Shown here: positions 1 through 8,990 of the stretch, in pieces
Numbering within the stretch: the first letter of the stretch is position 1
Layout: the number at the start of each line of letters is the position of its first letter
Assembly (NCBI GenBank): GCA_025210375.1
Contig: JAOASB010000052.1
Span: 310,001-374,000 of the forward strand
Direction: 5' to 3'
Length of the DNA: 64,000 nucleotides
Origin: Maledivibacter sp.
GTDB taxonomy: Bacteria > Bacillota > Clostridia > Peptostreptococcales > Caminicellaceae
The notes under the pieces: model-generated
Seen by the model: only the letters and a program-made list of their open reading frames with translations
Told to the model about the DNA's origin: nothing
Databases searched by the model: none
Made by a program: the position numbers and the translations under genes

Positions 1-1
1 T

Positions 2-529
2 ACCGTTGGAACACTAATTGGGGTTTCAACTAAAGCTGATATGCTGGATGAAAAGGGAAGAGTACCTAGAGTAAAACAAGCATTATTTGCAGATGCAGTT
101 GGAACAACGGTTGGAGCGATGCTTGGAACAAGTACAGTAACTACTTATGTAGAAAGTGCATCGGGTGTAGCCGAGGGAGGAAGAACAGGACTTACCGCTT
201 TATCTACTGCATGTATGTTTGCCATGGCTTTATTCTTATCTCCACTATTTATAATGATTCCATCTGCTGCAACTGGACCGGCGTTAATACTAGTTGGGCT
301 TTTCATGATGTCACCAATTAAAGAGATAAATTTTGAAGATTTTACAGAAGCTATACCAGCTTTCTTAACTATAATCATGATGCCCCTTGCATATAGTATT
401 GCAGAAGGTATAGTGTTTGGAATGATAAGCTATGTTGTACTAAAGACTGTAACAGGAAAATATAAAGAGGTTTCACCGCTTATGTATATTTTAGCAGTAT
501 TGTTTATATTTAAATTCCTTATTGTGTAA
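2..529 (+). CDS. NCS2-family purine permease, C-terminal part
   Basis: The reading frame is open from base 2, so the gene begins outside the window; about 175 residues are visible. The segment ADAVGTTVGAMLGTSTVTTY followed by VES..GV..GGRTGLTAL is the conserved core of AzgA/PbuG/PbuO-type nucleobase permeases (membrane proteins that import hypoxanthine, guanine or adenine by proton symport). Several hydrophobic helices follow, and the protein ends in a hydrophobic tail. A purine permease close to a purine biosynthesis operon is sensible context, but a LysR gene on the other strand lies between them, so they are not one transcript. The exact substrate cannot be told from this fragment. Confidence 0.85.
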   Translation, partial: TVGTLIGVSTKADMLDEKGRVPRVKQALFADAVGTTVGAMLGTSTVTTYVESASGVAEGGRTGLTALSTACMFAMALFLSPLFIMIPSAATGPALILVGLFMMSPIKEINFEDFTEAIPAFLTIIMMPLAYSIAEGIVFGMISYVVLKTVTGKYKEVSPLMYILAVLFIFKFLIV

Positions 530-559
530 TGCATATTTATAAAAATGAGTAGTTATAAA

Positions 560-646
560 CCATGGGATTTATTTTTCCTTAGTTTCAAGTTATGTTTCCT
601 TCTTTAAAAAGTAAATAGATATTCTATGGAGGAGCGAGTCCCATGG
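560..646. repeat. 8-bp inverted repeat spanning a leader-like stretch
   Basis: CCATGGGA at 560-567 is exactly complementary to TCCCATGG at 639-646. Together with the terminator that follows, this 130-base gap after the permease could form a structured RNA end. No known riboswitch core is recognised. Confidence 0.35.
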
Positions 647-665
647 ATATAAGAATACATTAGAT

Positions 666-704
666 CAGAAGCTTAAATATTGGCTTCTGTTTTTTATTTT
701 TTTT
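666..704 (+). terminator. Rho-independent terminator after the permease
   Basis: CAGAAGC (666-672) pairs perfectly with GCTTCTG (683-689) and is followed by a long T-rich run. It lies about 135 bases after the permease stop codon. Confidence 0.8.
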
Positions 705-776
705 GTAAAAAATTTCATATATATCTTGTGACCCTATGGAGAAATTTGTATGATATTTAAAGGGGGGAAGAATGAT

Positions 777-926
777 ATGGAATTTTTTGATAAATATACT
801 GAAGATTTAGAAGTAGTATTTGAAATGTGCAGATCAAGAATAAGATGTTTTCCAGAACCATTTATTGAAACAGGACTTGAATATATGGATATCTTTAATC
901 CTTTTTTTGCCATAGAATTCGCCTAA
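777..926 (+). CDS. Small hypothetical protein, 49 aa
   Basis: An ATG at 777 is preceded by a strong AGGGGGG ribosome binding site at about 761-767 and opens a 49-codon frame ending TAA at 926. The peptide is acidic, starts MEFFDKYTEDLEVVFEMCRS and has two cysteines (residues 18 and 24), with no clear membrane segment. I do not recognise it. It sits alone between a terminator and the 3' end of a convergent LysR gene. It could be a genuine small protein or the start of a truncated gene. The good ribosome binding site is the main support. Confidence 0.45.
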   Translation: MEFFDKYTEDLEVVFEMCRSRIRCFPEPFIETGLEYMDIFNPFFAIEFA

Positions 927-1023
927 TCTTATTCACAAAATTTACTGGTTAATTAATATAATAATACCATTTGAAGGTTCAAAATTCAATTCTTGACTTC
1001 AATTCAAATTATCTATGAAAAAT

Positions 1024-1905
1024 TTAGAACATCTTGATAAACTCTTCACCAGCAGGGGGGAGAGGGATTTTATTATGGGTAACTACTCCAATATTTCTAG
1101 CAGATATAGTTTCTTTAATATCCAGTTTAAAAATTTTGCCTTTTTCCAATTCTAACTTTATGGCATCTTCTATTACAAAGGAAATCCCAAGCCCGATTTT
1201 AGTCATCTCTACAAGCAAATCTATACTATCTAGTTCGAATTCTGGAGATATTTTTACGTCATGATTTTTAATCAGTTGATCAAAATAAGTTCTTGTGGTG
1301 GAATTTTTCTCAAGACTCAGTATTGGATATTCTTCAAGCTCCTTTAACCTTATGGGTTTATTTTTCAAAGTCTTAAATTTTTCTCCTCCAATGAAAACAT
1401 CTTGTATGGTTTTTACAGGAGTTACTTCTAGGTTTTCATATTTATATTTATTATTTAAATTAACTACTGCTATATCAATGCTGCCGCTTTTTAATAGGTC
1501 TATACACACTGGAGATGGTCTATTAGTTATGTGAATCCTTATATTTGGATAATCTTCATGGAATTTTTTGAAGTAAGGTAGGAGAAAATATTTACAGATT
1601 GTATCACTGGCACCGATTCGTATTTCGCCATACAACAGATTATCTATTTCAAATATAGCTCTTTCCCCGGATTTTATGAAGTTAAAGGCTTGCTCAATAT
1701 GCTTGAAAAGGGTTTCGCCTTCAGAAGTCAGTTTCATATTTTTGGTGTGTCTGAAAAACAGTTTAGTGCTTAGTTTTTTTTCCAAAAGCTTTATGGATTG
1801 ACTTACTGCTGATTGAGAGACATATAGCTTATTTGCAGCCTTAGAAAAATTCAAGGTCTTTGCTGCAAAATAGAAAACCTTATACAGTTCAAAATTTACA
1901 TCCAT
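1024..1905 (-). CDS. LysR-family transcriptional regulator
   Basis: A 293-residue protein of normal LysR length. The N-terminal 60 residues form the winged helix-turn-helix (NFSKAANKLYVSQSAVSQSI, then LLEKKL..KLFFR). Residues from about 90 to the end are the periplasmic-binding-protein-like effector domain (IRIGASDTICKYFLLPYFKK; SGSIDIAVVNL). It is transcribed divergently from purL with a 230-base gap. LysR proteins often regulate a divergent neighbour, but there is no direct sign here that it controls the purine genes. The effector cannot be inferred. Confidence 0.9.
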   Translation of the reverse strand: MDVNFELYKVFYFAAKTLNFSKAANKLYVSQSAVSQSIKLLEKKLSTKLFFRHTKNMKLTSEGETLFKHIEQAFNFIKSGERAIFEIDNLLYGEIRIGASDTICKYFLLPYFKKFHEDYPNIRIHITNRPSPVCIDLLKSGSIDIAVVNLNNKYKYENLEVTPVKTIQDVFIGGEKFKTLKNKPIRLKELEEYPILSLEKNSTTRTYFDQLIKNHDVKISPEFELDSIDLLVEMTKIGLGISFVIEDAIKLELEKGKIFKLDIKETISARNIGVVTHNKIPLPPAGEEFIKMF

Positions 1906-2060
1906 ATATTATTACTCCTTATAGTTGACATTAGTATTATTAATTTTAATTATATATTTTACTATGTTAGAATTGAATTGTAAAGGGACAGATTAGCTAA
2001 TAGCTAATAGTCCATAGGACGATTTTTTTAATTTATATGACCTGTAAGAATGACCTAAAT

Positions 2061-2110
2061 CTTAGAACTTATCACTTAGAACTTAGAACTACAAACGCGT
2101 CTTTAGACGC
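2061..2110. repeat. Short direct repeats and a hairpin upstream of purL
   Basis: CTTAGAACT occurs at 2061-2069, 2075-2083 and 2082-2090. GCGTC (2097-2101) then pairs with GACGC (2106-2110) just before the purL ribosome binding site. I find no purine-riboswitch core here. A role in purL expression is only possible. Confidence 0.35.
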
Positions 2111-2136
2111 TTTGTGCTAATGGGAGGTTTATATAT

Positions 2137-5100
2137 ATGAGAAATGTTGTTAGACGACTCTTTGTGGAAAAGAAAAGTGGTTTTGATGTAGAAGCACAGC
2201 ATTTATTAAAAAATATAAAGGACAACTTAGGGATAGATGGGCTTACGGGTTTAAGAGTTATTAATCGTTATGATGTATCGGGAATATTGGAAGATGAATT
2301 TGAAAGAGCAAAAAGAACTATCTTCTCTGAGCCAAATGTTGACAGCGTATATAATGAGACTTTAGAAAGCAGTGACGATGAAAGGGTTTTAGCTATAGAG
2401 TTTTTACCTGGACAATACGATCAAAGGGCTGATTCAGCTATGCAGTGCATTCAAATATTAACTCAAAAAGAAAGGCCAAAGGTATATGTGGCCAAATTAT
2501 TGTTACTTAAGGGAAAAATAAACGACGAGGATTTTGACAAGATAAAGGGCTATTGTATAAATTCCGTTGATTCTAGAGAAGCTTCCCTGGAGAAGCCGGA
2601 AACCTTGGAAATGGAAACCATAGCTGTAAGAGATGTAATGATTTTAGATGGATTTATAGATAAGAACGTAGATGAATTAACTAAGTTTAGAGAAGAATTT
2701 GGATTTGCAATGAGTACCGATGATCTTTTATTTTGTAGAGATTACTTTAGGGACATTGAAAAGAGAAATCCAACTGTTACTGAGATAAAAACTATCGATA
2801 CCTACTGGTCAGATCATTGTAGGCATACTACATTTCTTACAGAAATAGAAGAAGCCGAGATAGAGAAGGGCTATTATGGAGAAGCTATTGAAGAGGCATA
2901 TGCTGAATACCTAAAATCTAGAGAGTATGTTTATGGTGATGGGGATAGGGATATTTGTCTTATGGATATAGCTATTCTAGCCATGAAGGAGCTTAGGAAA
3001 AAAGGAAAACTAGATGATCTTGAAGTATCCGATGAGATAAATGCCTGTAGTATAGAAGTAGATGTAGATGTAAATGATAAAAATGAAAAATGGCTGGTTA
3101 TGTTTAAAAATGAAACCCACAACCATCCTACGGAAATAGAGCCCTTTGGGGGAGCTGCCACTTGCCTTGGTGGATCAATAAGAGACCCATTATCGGGTAG
3201 AGCATATGTTTATCAGGCCATGAGGGTTACGGGAAGTGGAGATCCAAGAACAAGGATTGAAGATACATTACCTGGAAAGCTACCTCAAAGAAAAATAACT
3301 ATAGAGGCTGCGGCGGGATACAGCTCCTATGGAAACCAGATAGGACTTGCCACTGGTCAGGTTGCTGAAGTATATGATGAAGGATTTTTAGCAAAGAGAA
3401 TGGAAATAGGTGCAGTTATTGCAGCAGCACCAAGGGAAAATGTTAAAAGAGAACAGCCTGTAGATGGAGACCTCATAATACTTGTGGGGGGAAGAACCGG
3501 TAGAGATGGATGTGGTGGAGCCACTGGGTCTTCTAAGGAGCATACAGAAGAGTCTATTTTTACATGCGGTGCAGAGGTTCAAAAGGGTAATCCTCCAACG
3601 GAAAGAAAAATACAAAGACTCTTTAGAAATTCCGAGCTTGCAAGACTGATTAAAAAGTGTAATGACTTTGGGGCCGGTGGAGTTTCCGTTGCCATAGGTG
3701 AACTTGCAGACAGTCTTGAAATAGATTTAGATAAGGTACCAAAGAAATACGAAGGATTAGATGGAACAGAGCTTGCCATATCAGAATCTCAGGAGCGTAT
3801 GGCAGTAGTTATAGATAAAAAGGATTTAGATAGATTCAAGGAGCTTGCTTTATTGGAAAATCTGGAAGCTACTTTAGTAGCGAGTGTCACAAATACCGGT
3901 AGATTGATAATGCAGTGGCGTGGAAAGGAAATTTTAAATCTCAGCAGGGACTTTTTAAATACAAATGGTGTTAAGCAAAGGACTCAGGTTAAAGTCATTA
4001 ATCCATTAAAGGAAGACAATTATTTCGACAAAACTGCCCTTATGTATGGGGACAAAGAGATCAAAACTGCATGGATAGAAAACTTAAAGGATTTGAATGT
4101 TGCTGACCAAAAAGGATTAGTTGAAAGATTTGATAGTACTATAGGTGCTGGATCAGTACTAATGCCATTTGGTGGTAAATATTCACTTACTCCCTCAGAA
4201 GGTATGGTGGCGAAGATACCAGTACTAGATGGAGAAACCAATACCTGTACCATAATGACATATGGATATAATCCAAGACTAGCTAAATGGAGTCCCTTCC
4301 ATGGAGCTATGTACGCAGTAATAGAGTCGGTTTCAAAGGTTGTGGCCCTCGGAGGAGACTATAAAGGCATTAGATTAACTCTGCAAGAGTATTTTGAGAA
4401 ACTAGGAAATGATAAGGAAAAATGGGGTAAGCCATTTAGTGCATTATTAGGAGCCTTCTATGTTCAAAAGAAACTAGAGATACCAGCTATTGGAGGAAAG
4501 GACAGTATGTCTGGAACCTTTAAGGATTTAAATGTTCCCCCTACATTAGTATCATTTGCCGTAGATACAGCAGATGCCAGAGCCATTGTATCACCAGAAT
4601 TCAAGAAAGAAAATAGCTATGTAGTATTTATCCCCCTTAAAAAGGATGAAAGAAGTATTCCAGATTTTGATGGGCTTGATAAGAATTATTCTAAGATTTA
4701 TGAGCTTATTCAGGATGGAAGAGTATTATCAACAGGAGCTGTGAAAATAGGAGGTATAGCAGCTACAGTTTCAAAAATGGCATTTGGAAATAAAATAGGA
4801 CTTGAAATTACTGATACAATGGAAGCTCAGCAGCTATTTAAGGCTGATTATGGTTCAATGATCTTAGAGATAGATTCAAAGGAAGATTTAAATGAATTGT
4901 TAAGCGGGTTGGAGTATAAAATTTTAGGAAAAACTCAAGGAAAAAAAGCCATCGACATAAATGCAGTAAGTATTGATCTCGATGAAGCTATAGATGCCTT
5001 TAGGGAGCCATTAAAGGATATATTTCCAGTCAAAGAAGATGTGGAGGGAACACCTGAAAGCATATCCTATGAAAAGGGAAACATACTAAAGACTAGTATA

Positions 5101-5907
5101 AAAATTGCAAAACCAAGGGTACTAATACCTGTATTTCCAGGTACAAATTGTGAGTATGATACAGCTAAAGCCTTTGAAAGGGCTGGAGGTATGGCTGAGA
5201 CTATGGTACTTAGAAATCTTACTCCAAGTGACATTGAAAAATCTATTGATGAAATAGTGAAGAAGATAGAGGACAGTCAAATCATAGCCTTACCCGGTGG
5301 TTTTAGTGCTGGAGATGAACCCGATGGATCGGGTAAGTTTATAGCGACTGTATTTAGAAATCCAAGGGTAGGAAAAGCAGTTATGAAGCTTATAAAGGAC
5401 AGAGACGGATTGATGATAGGTATATGTAATGGCTTCCAAGCACTTATCAAGCTAGGATTACTGCCATATGGCGAGATAAGGGATATGGATGAAAGTTGTC
5501 CTACGCTTACCTTCAATAAGATAGGACGCCACGTATCATGTATGCCTATGACGAAGGTTGTATCCAATCTTTCGCCTTGGTTTAACAATGTAAAGGTTGG
5601 AGACGTTCATAGAATAGCGATGTCCCATGGGGAAGGAAGATTTGCCTCAAGTGACGATGTAATGAAAAAGCTTATAGCTAATGGGCAGGTAGCTACGCAG
5701 TATGTAGATTTTGATGGAAATCCAAGCTATGATGGAGAGTTTAACCCTAATGGATCATTTAATGCAGTTGAGGGAATAACAAGTCCAGATGGAAGAATAC
5801 TTGGTAAAATGGGGCATTCGGAAAGACTAGGTAGAGATGTATGCAAGAATATACCAGGTGATAAGGATCAAAGGTTATTTGAAGCGGGAATAAGATATTT
5901 TGGGTAG
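2137..5907 (+). CDS. purL: Phosphoribosylformylglycinamidine synthase, single-chain (clade II)
   Basis: FGAM synthase converts FGAR, glutamine and ATP to FGAM, the fourth step of purine synthesis, in the cytoplasm. The 1256-residue chain carries both parts: an N-terminal linker and the duplicated PurM-like synthetase core (TYWSDHCRHTTF, FKNETHNHPTEIEPFGGAAT, GGKDSMSGT), then a class I glutaminase from about residue 1000 (LIPVFPGTNCEYD). The nucleophile is C1097 in GICNGFQ, and the SHGEGR motif supplies the later His/Glu. Bacilli instead use separate PurL, PurQ and PurS. The ATG at 2137 follows GGGAGG. It is the first gene of the operon. A 258-base gap with a promoter separates it from purE. 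Confidence 0.97.
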   Translation: MRNVVRRLFVEKKSGFDVEAQHLLKNIKDNLGIDGLTGLRVINRYDVSGILEDEFERAKRTIFSEPNVDSVYNETLESSDDERVLAIEFLPGQYDQRADSAMQCIQILTQKERPKVYVAKLLLLKGKINDEDFDKIKGYCINSVDSREASLEKPETLEMETIAVRDVMILDGFIDKNVDELTKFREEFGFAMSTDDLLFCRDYFRDIEKRNPTVTEIKTIDTYWSDHCRHTTFLTEIEEAEIEKGYYGEAIEEAYAEYLKSREYVYGDGDRDICLMDIAILAMKELRKKGKLDDLEVSDEINACSIEVDVDVNDKNEKWLVMFKNETHNHPTEIEPFGGAATCLGGSIRDPLSGRAYVYQAMRVTGSGDPRTRIEDTLPGKLPQRKITIEAAAGYSSYGNQIGLATGQVAEVYDEGFLAKRMEIGAVIAAAPRENVKREQPVDGDLIILVGGRTGRDGCGGATGSSKEHTEESIFTCGAEVQKGNPPTERKIQRLFRNSELARLIKKCNDFGAGGVSVAIGELADSLEIDLDKVPKKYEGLDGTELAISESQERMAVVIDKKDLDRFKELALLENLEATLVASVTNTGRLIMQWRGKEILNLSRDFLNTNGVKQRTQVKVINPLKEDNYFDKTALMYGDKEIKTAWIENLKDLNVADQKGLVERFDSTIGAGSVLMPFGGKYSLTPSEGMVAKIPVLDGETNTCTIMTYGYNPRLAKWSPFHGAMYAVIESVSKVVALGGDYKGIRLTLQEYFEKLGNDKEKWGKPFSALLGAFYVQKKLEIPAIGGKDSMSGTFKDLNVPPTLVSFAVDTADARAIVSPEFKKENSYVVFIPLKKDERSIPDFDGLDKNYSKIYELIQDGRVLSTGAVKIGGIAATVSKMAFGNKIGLEITDTMEAQQLFKADYGSMILEIDSKEDLNELLSGLEYKILGKTQGKKAIDINAVSIDLDEAIDAFREPLKDIFPVKEDVEGTPESISYEKGNILKTSIKIAKPRVLIPVFPGTNCEYDTAKAFERAGGMAETMVLRNLTPSDIEKSIDEIVKKIEDSQIIALPGGFSAGDEPDGSGKFIATVFRNPRVGKAVMKLIKDRDGLMIGICNGFQALIKLGLLPYGEIRDMDESCPTLTFNKIGRHVSCMPMTKVVSNLSPWFNNVKVGDVHRIAMSHGEGRFASSDDVMKKLIANGQVATQYVDFDGNPSYDGEFNPNGSFNAVEGITSPDGRILGKMGHSERLGRDVCKNIPGDKDQRLFEAGIRYFG

Positions 5908-5986
5908 AAAATGTTGAATCTTCCAATGAGATATGTTGAAGGTTGTGAAAAGATTGAAAACGAATAAATGAAGTTAGATTTAGAGT

Positions 5987-6112
5987 AACGTTCGATAATA
6001 AACGTATTTTATATTAAAAAACGTATTTAATATACGTTAAATATATTGACTATATATAGGTCCTTTGATATTATGAGATTAGAAAAAACGGAATATAACA
6101 TTCGATATTAAA
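5987..6112 (+). promoter_or_regulatory. Internal promoter before purE with two PurBox-like repeats
   Basis: TTGACT (6046-6051) and TATTAT (6069-6074) are separated by exactly 17 bases, a good sigma-A promoter. Two similar 16-mers flank it: AACGTTCGATAATAAA (5987-6002) and AACATTCGATATTAAA (6097-6112), identical at 14 of 16 positions. Each resembles the reverse complement of the Bacillus PurR box (AWWGTTCGGWWWT) with a few mismatches. Promoter: direct reading. PurR-type control: inference. Confidence 0.6.
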
Positions 6113-6165
6113 AAATACAACATTGTGACATGGGAAAGACAAACATTATTTAAGGAGGTATTTTG

Positions 6166-6660
6166 ATGAAGATAGCGATTATTATGGGTAGCGATTCAGA
6201 TTACGATGTGGTTAAGAAATCAGTAAAGATTCTTAAGGACTTTGGGGTTGAAGCAGACGTAAGGGTTATATCAGCCCATAGAACACCATTTAAGGCAATT
6301 GATTTTGCTGAAAATGCTGAGAAGAACGGATTTGAACTAATAATAGGAGCGGCTGGAAAAGCAGCACATCTTCCTGGAGTTTTAGCCGGTGTAAGTACAC
6401 TTCCAGTTATAGGACTACCAATCAAATCCTCCACAATGGATGGCATGGATTCATTATTATCAATAGTGCAGATGCCAAAGGGAGTACCCGTTGCCACGGT
6501 TGCAATCAATGGAGCTGAAAATGCAGCTTTACTGGCAATTCAAATATTATCAGTTAAATATGAAGACTTAAGAGAGAAGTTTAGAGAATACAAGAAGGAA
6601 ATGGCTAAGCAGGTTGAAGAGAAGGATGCTAAAATACAGTCTATAATTAATGAAGGCTAG
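6166..6660 (+). CDS. purE: N5-carboxyaminoimidazole ribonucleotide mutase (AIR carboxylase catalytic subunit)
   Basis: PurE makes CAIR in the purine pathway. The 164-residue protein shows the family signature in order: IIMGSDSDYDVVKKS near the N-terminus, ISAHRTP, the glycine-rich AGKAAHLPGVLAG, and PVIGLPI. I start it at the ATG at 6166, 8 bases after AAGGAGG; an in-frame TTG at 6163 is just a neighbour. No purK (the ATP-dependent partner of class I PurE) is present in this operon, so it is either elsewhere or bypassed. Confidence 0.95.
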   Translation: MKIAIIMGSDSDYDVVKKSVKILKDFGVEADVRVISAHRTPFKAIDFAENAEKNGFELIIGAAGKAAHLPGVLAGVSTLPVIGLPIKSSTMDGMDSLLSIVQMPKGVPVATVAINGAENAALLAIQILSVKYEDLREKFREYKKEMAKQVEEKDAKIQSIINEG

Positions 6661-6716
6661 AGTAAATATAATTTTTTATTTAAAAGCGAAACTAAGTATA
6701 ACGGAGGAGATTGAAT

Positions 6717-7418
6717 ATGAAAAAACTTGAAATGTTATATGAAGGTAAGGCTAAGAAGGTTTTTAAAACCGATGATGAAAAAAGATATATAATCGAATAC
6801 AAGGATGATGCAACAGCTTTCAATGGAGAAAAAAAGGGAACAATAGGTGGTAAGGGCGTAATCAACAATAAAATGTCAGCTTTACTTTTTAAGATGCTAG
6901 AGGAAAAAGGAATACCGACTCACTTTGTTGAATTATTAAGTGATAGAGAATGTTTAGTTAAGGATGTAAAAATACTTCCATTAGAAGTTATCATGAGAAA
7001 TGTTGCTGCGGGATCTTTAGCTAAGAGATTGGGACTTGAAGAAGGAGTAGTAATGAAGACTCCAGTTTTAGAGTTTTGCTACAAGGATGATGATCTGGGC
7101 GATCCAATGATCAATGATTATCATATTAAAGCTATAGAGCTTGCAACCGATGGGCAGCTTGACAAGGTTAAGGAATATGCCTTGAAAATAAATGATATAT
7201 TGGTACAATATTTTAAAGCAAGAAATATTAAGCTTATTGATTTTAAATTAGAATTTGGTTTACATGATGGAGAAGTAATACTTGCCGATGAGATTTCCCC
7301 TGATACTTGTAGACTATGGGATGCAGAGACTAATAAAAAGCTCGATAAGGATAGATTTAGAAGGGATTTAGGAGATGTGGAAGAGGCTTACGAAGAGGTC
7401 TTGGGGAGATTACAGTAA
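6717..7418 (+). CDS. purC: Phosphoribosylaminoimidazole-succinocarboxamide synthase
   Basis: SAICAR synthase joins CAIR and aspartate using ATP. The 233-residue length is typical. Motifs seen in order are YEGKAKKVF, DDATAFNG, LEVIMRNVAAGSLAKR, FKLEFG and LADEISPDTCRLWD. The start is the ATG at 6717, 8 bases after GGAGGA; the in-frame TTG at 6711 lies too close to the ribosome binding site. purE ends 56 bases upstream, so the two are cotranscribed. The purB gene, which acts next, is not in this operon. Confidence 0.96.
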   Translation: MKKLEMLYEGKAKKVFKTDDEKRYIIEYKDDATAFNGEKKGTIGGKGVINNKMSALLFKMLEEKGIPTHFVELLSDRECLVKDVKILPLEVIMRNVAAGSLAKRLGLEEGVVMKTPVLEFCYKDDDLGDPMINDYHIKAIELATDGQLDKVKEYALKINDILVQYFKARNIKLIDFKLEFGLHDGEVILADEISPDTCRLWDAETNKKLDKDRFRRDLGDVEEAYEEVLGRLQ

Positions 7419-7438
7419 AAATTAGTGGAAACAAGTAA

Positions 7439-7503
7439 TAGGAGAAAGAAGAAAGGTTAAAGGGGACTATATTAAGCCCTATAAACCTTTTTCTTATCTC
7501 CTA
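7439..7503. repeat. Long imperfect inverted repeat between purC and purF
   Basis: The arms 7439-7458 and 7484-7503 are complementary at 16 of 20 positions, and an inner AGGG/CCCT pair tightens the loop. There is no clean T-tract directly after it. It may tune readthrough or mRNA stability inside the operon. Confidence 0.5.
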
Positions 7504-7542
7504 TCTCCTTTTTCCTAACAATAAACGGAGGGACAAAATACA

Positions 7543-8961
7543 ATGTACTGCAATAATTTTGATTTTGATAAATTAAATGAAGAGTGTGGAGTATTTGGAG
7601 TATATTCTAAGGGTAGTCAAAATATATCTAGAATGATTTATTATGGATTGGTGACATTGCAGCATAGGGGACAGGAAAGTGCAGGGATTGCAGCATATAA
7701 TGATGGTAAAATCCATTATTATAAGGAAATGGGATTGGTTAGGGAAGTATTCAATAAAACTGTACTAGATAGACTAAATGGGCATATAGCCATTGGACAC
7801 GTTAGATATTCTACAACCGGAGAAAGCTATGTGACCAATGCTCAACCACTGGTAGTACAATATAAAGGTGGATCAATAGCCCTTGCCCATAATGGAAATC
7901 TAGTAAATGCGGATAAAATCAGAAATGAACTTGAAGACAATGGTTCCATATTTCAGACTTCAATAGATAGCGAGGTAATAGCCAACTTAATAGCTAAGAA
8001 CTATAATCTAGGATTTAAAGAATCAATTGTTGAAGCTGTAAAAAGAATAAGGGGCTCCTTTGCCCTCAATATTATCTGTGAAGGAAAGCTTATTGGAGCA
8101 AGAGATCCCCATGGATTGAGACCCCTATGTATTGGAAAACTCGATGATGGCTACGTTTTATCATCGGAAAGCTGTGCCCTTAGTGTTGTAGGAGCAGAAT
8201 TGATAAGGGATGTTAAACCTGGAGAGGTTGTTATAATAGATGATAATGGTATAGAGTCAATTATATATGATGAAGGTAAGCAAAAGGCCCTTTGTTCCTT
8301 TGAATTTGTGTATTTTGCTAGACCAGACAGTGTTTTGGATGGACAAAGTGTATATAAAAGTAGGATTGAAGCAGGTAAAATACTTGCTCAGGAGCATCCA
8401 GTGGATGCAGATATAGTTATGGCTGTGCCGGATTCAGGAACCGTTGCGGCAATAGGCTACGCAGAGGAATCTGGAATTCCCTATAGACAGGGATTACTAA
8501 AAAACAAATATTTGGGAAGAACTTTTATTCAACCGGATCAAAAAATGAGAGAGCTTATGGTTAAGCTAAAACTTAGTGTTCTTAAGGAAAATATTGAAGG
8601 TAAAAGACTTGTTTTAATTGATGATTCCATAGTTAGAGGGACTACAAGCAGTAGAATTGTAGATATGTTGAGACAAGCTGGAGCCAAGGAGGTTCATCTA
8701 AGGGTAAGTTCGCCACCCGTTACCCATTCATGCTACTTTGGCATAGATACTCCAACAAGAAAACAACTAATAGGAGCTACCCATTCAATTGAAGAAATAA
8801 GAGAGCAAATTGGAGCAGATAGCTTAGGATACTTAAGTGTAGAGGGACTTGTAAAATCCATTAATATGGAGGATGAAAAACTTTGTACAGCTTGCTTCTG
8901 TGGAAACTATCCTATGGAGGTTCCAAGCCTTGGCAATAAGTTCTTATTTGAGAAAAAGTAG
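7543..8961 (+). CDS. purF: Amidophosphoribosyltransferase
   Basis: PurF catalyses the first committed step of purine synthesis (PRPP + glutamine to phosphoribosylamine). The 472-residue protein starts with a 14-residue propeptide ending LNEE, followed by the catalytic cysteine in CGVFGV (C15), as in the Bacillus enzyme, which is cleaved there. The PRPP-binding loop is VLIDDSIVRGTTSSRI. C-terminal cysteines in LCTACFCGNYP fit the [4Fe-4S]-containing, oxygen-sensitive Bacillus type. The ATG at 7543 follows GGAGGG. Hairpin 7439-7503 lies directly upstream. Confidence 0.97.
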   Translation: MYCNNFDFDKLNEECGVFGVYSKGSQNISRMIYYGLVTLQHRGQESAGIAAYNDGKIHYYKEMGLVREVFNKTVLDRLNGHIAIGHVRYSTTGESYVTNAQPLVVQYKGGSIALAHNGNLVNADKIRNELEDNGSIFQTSIDSEVIANLIAKNYNLGFKESIVEAVKRIRGSFALNIICEGKLIGARDPHGLRPLCIGKLDDGYVLSSESCALSVVGAELIRDVKPGEVVIIDDNGIESIIYDEGKQKALCSFEFVYFARPDSVLDGQSVYKSRIEAGKILAQEHPVDADIVMAVPDSGTVAAIGYAEESGIPYRQGLLKNKYLGRTFIQPDQKMRELMVKLKLSVLKENIEGKRLVLIDDSIVRGTTSSRIVDMLRQAGAKEVHLRVSSPPVTHSCYFGIDTPTRKQLIGATHSIEEIREQIGADSLGYLSVEGLVKSINMEDEKLCTACFCGNYPMEVPSLGNKFLFEKK

Positions 8962-8990
8962 ACAAATCTTATATTTGAGGTGACTATTTG

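Noticed and set aside
1906..2136. Guanine or PRPP riboswitch before purL
   Set aside because: I looked for a purine-riboswitch core and an upstream terminator and found only short repeats and a 5-bp hairpin.
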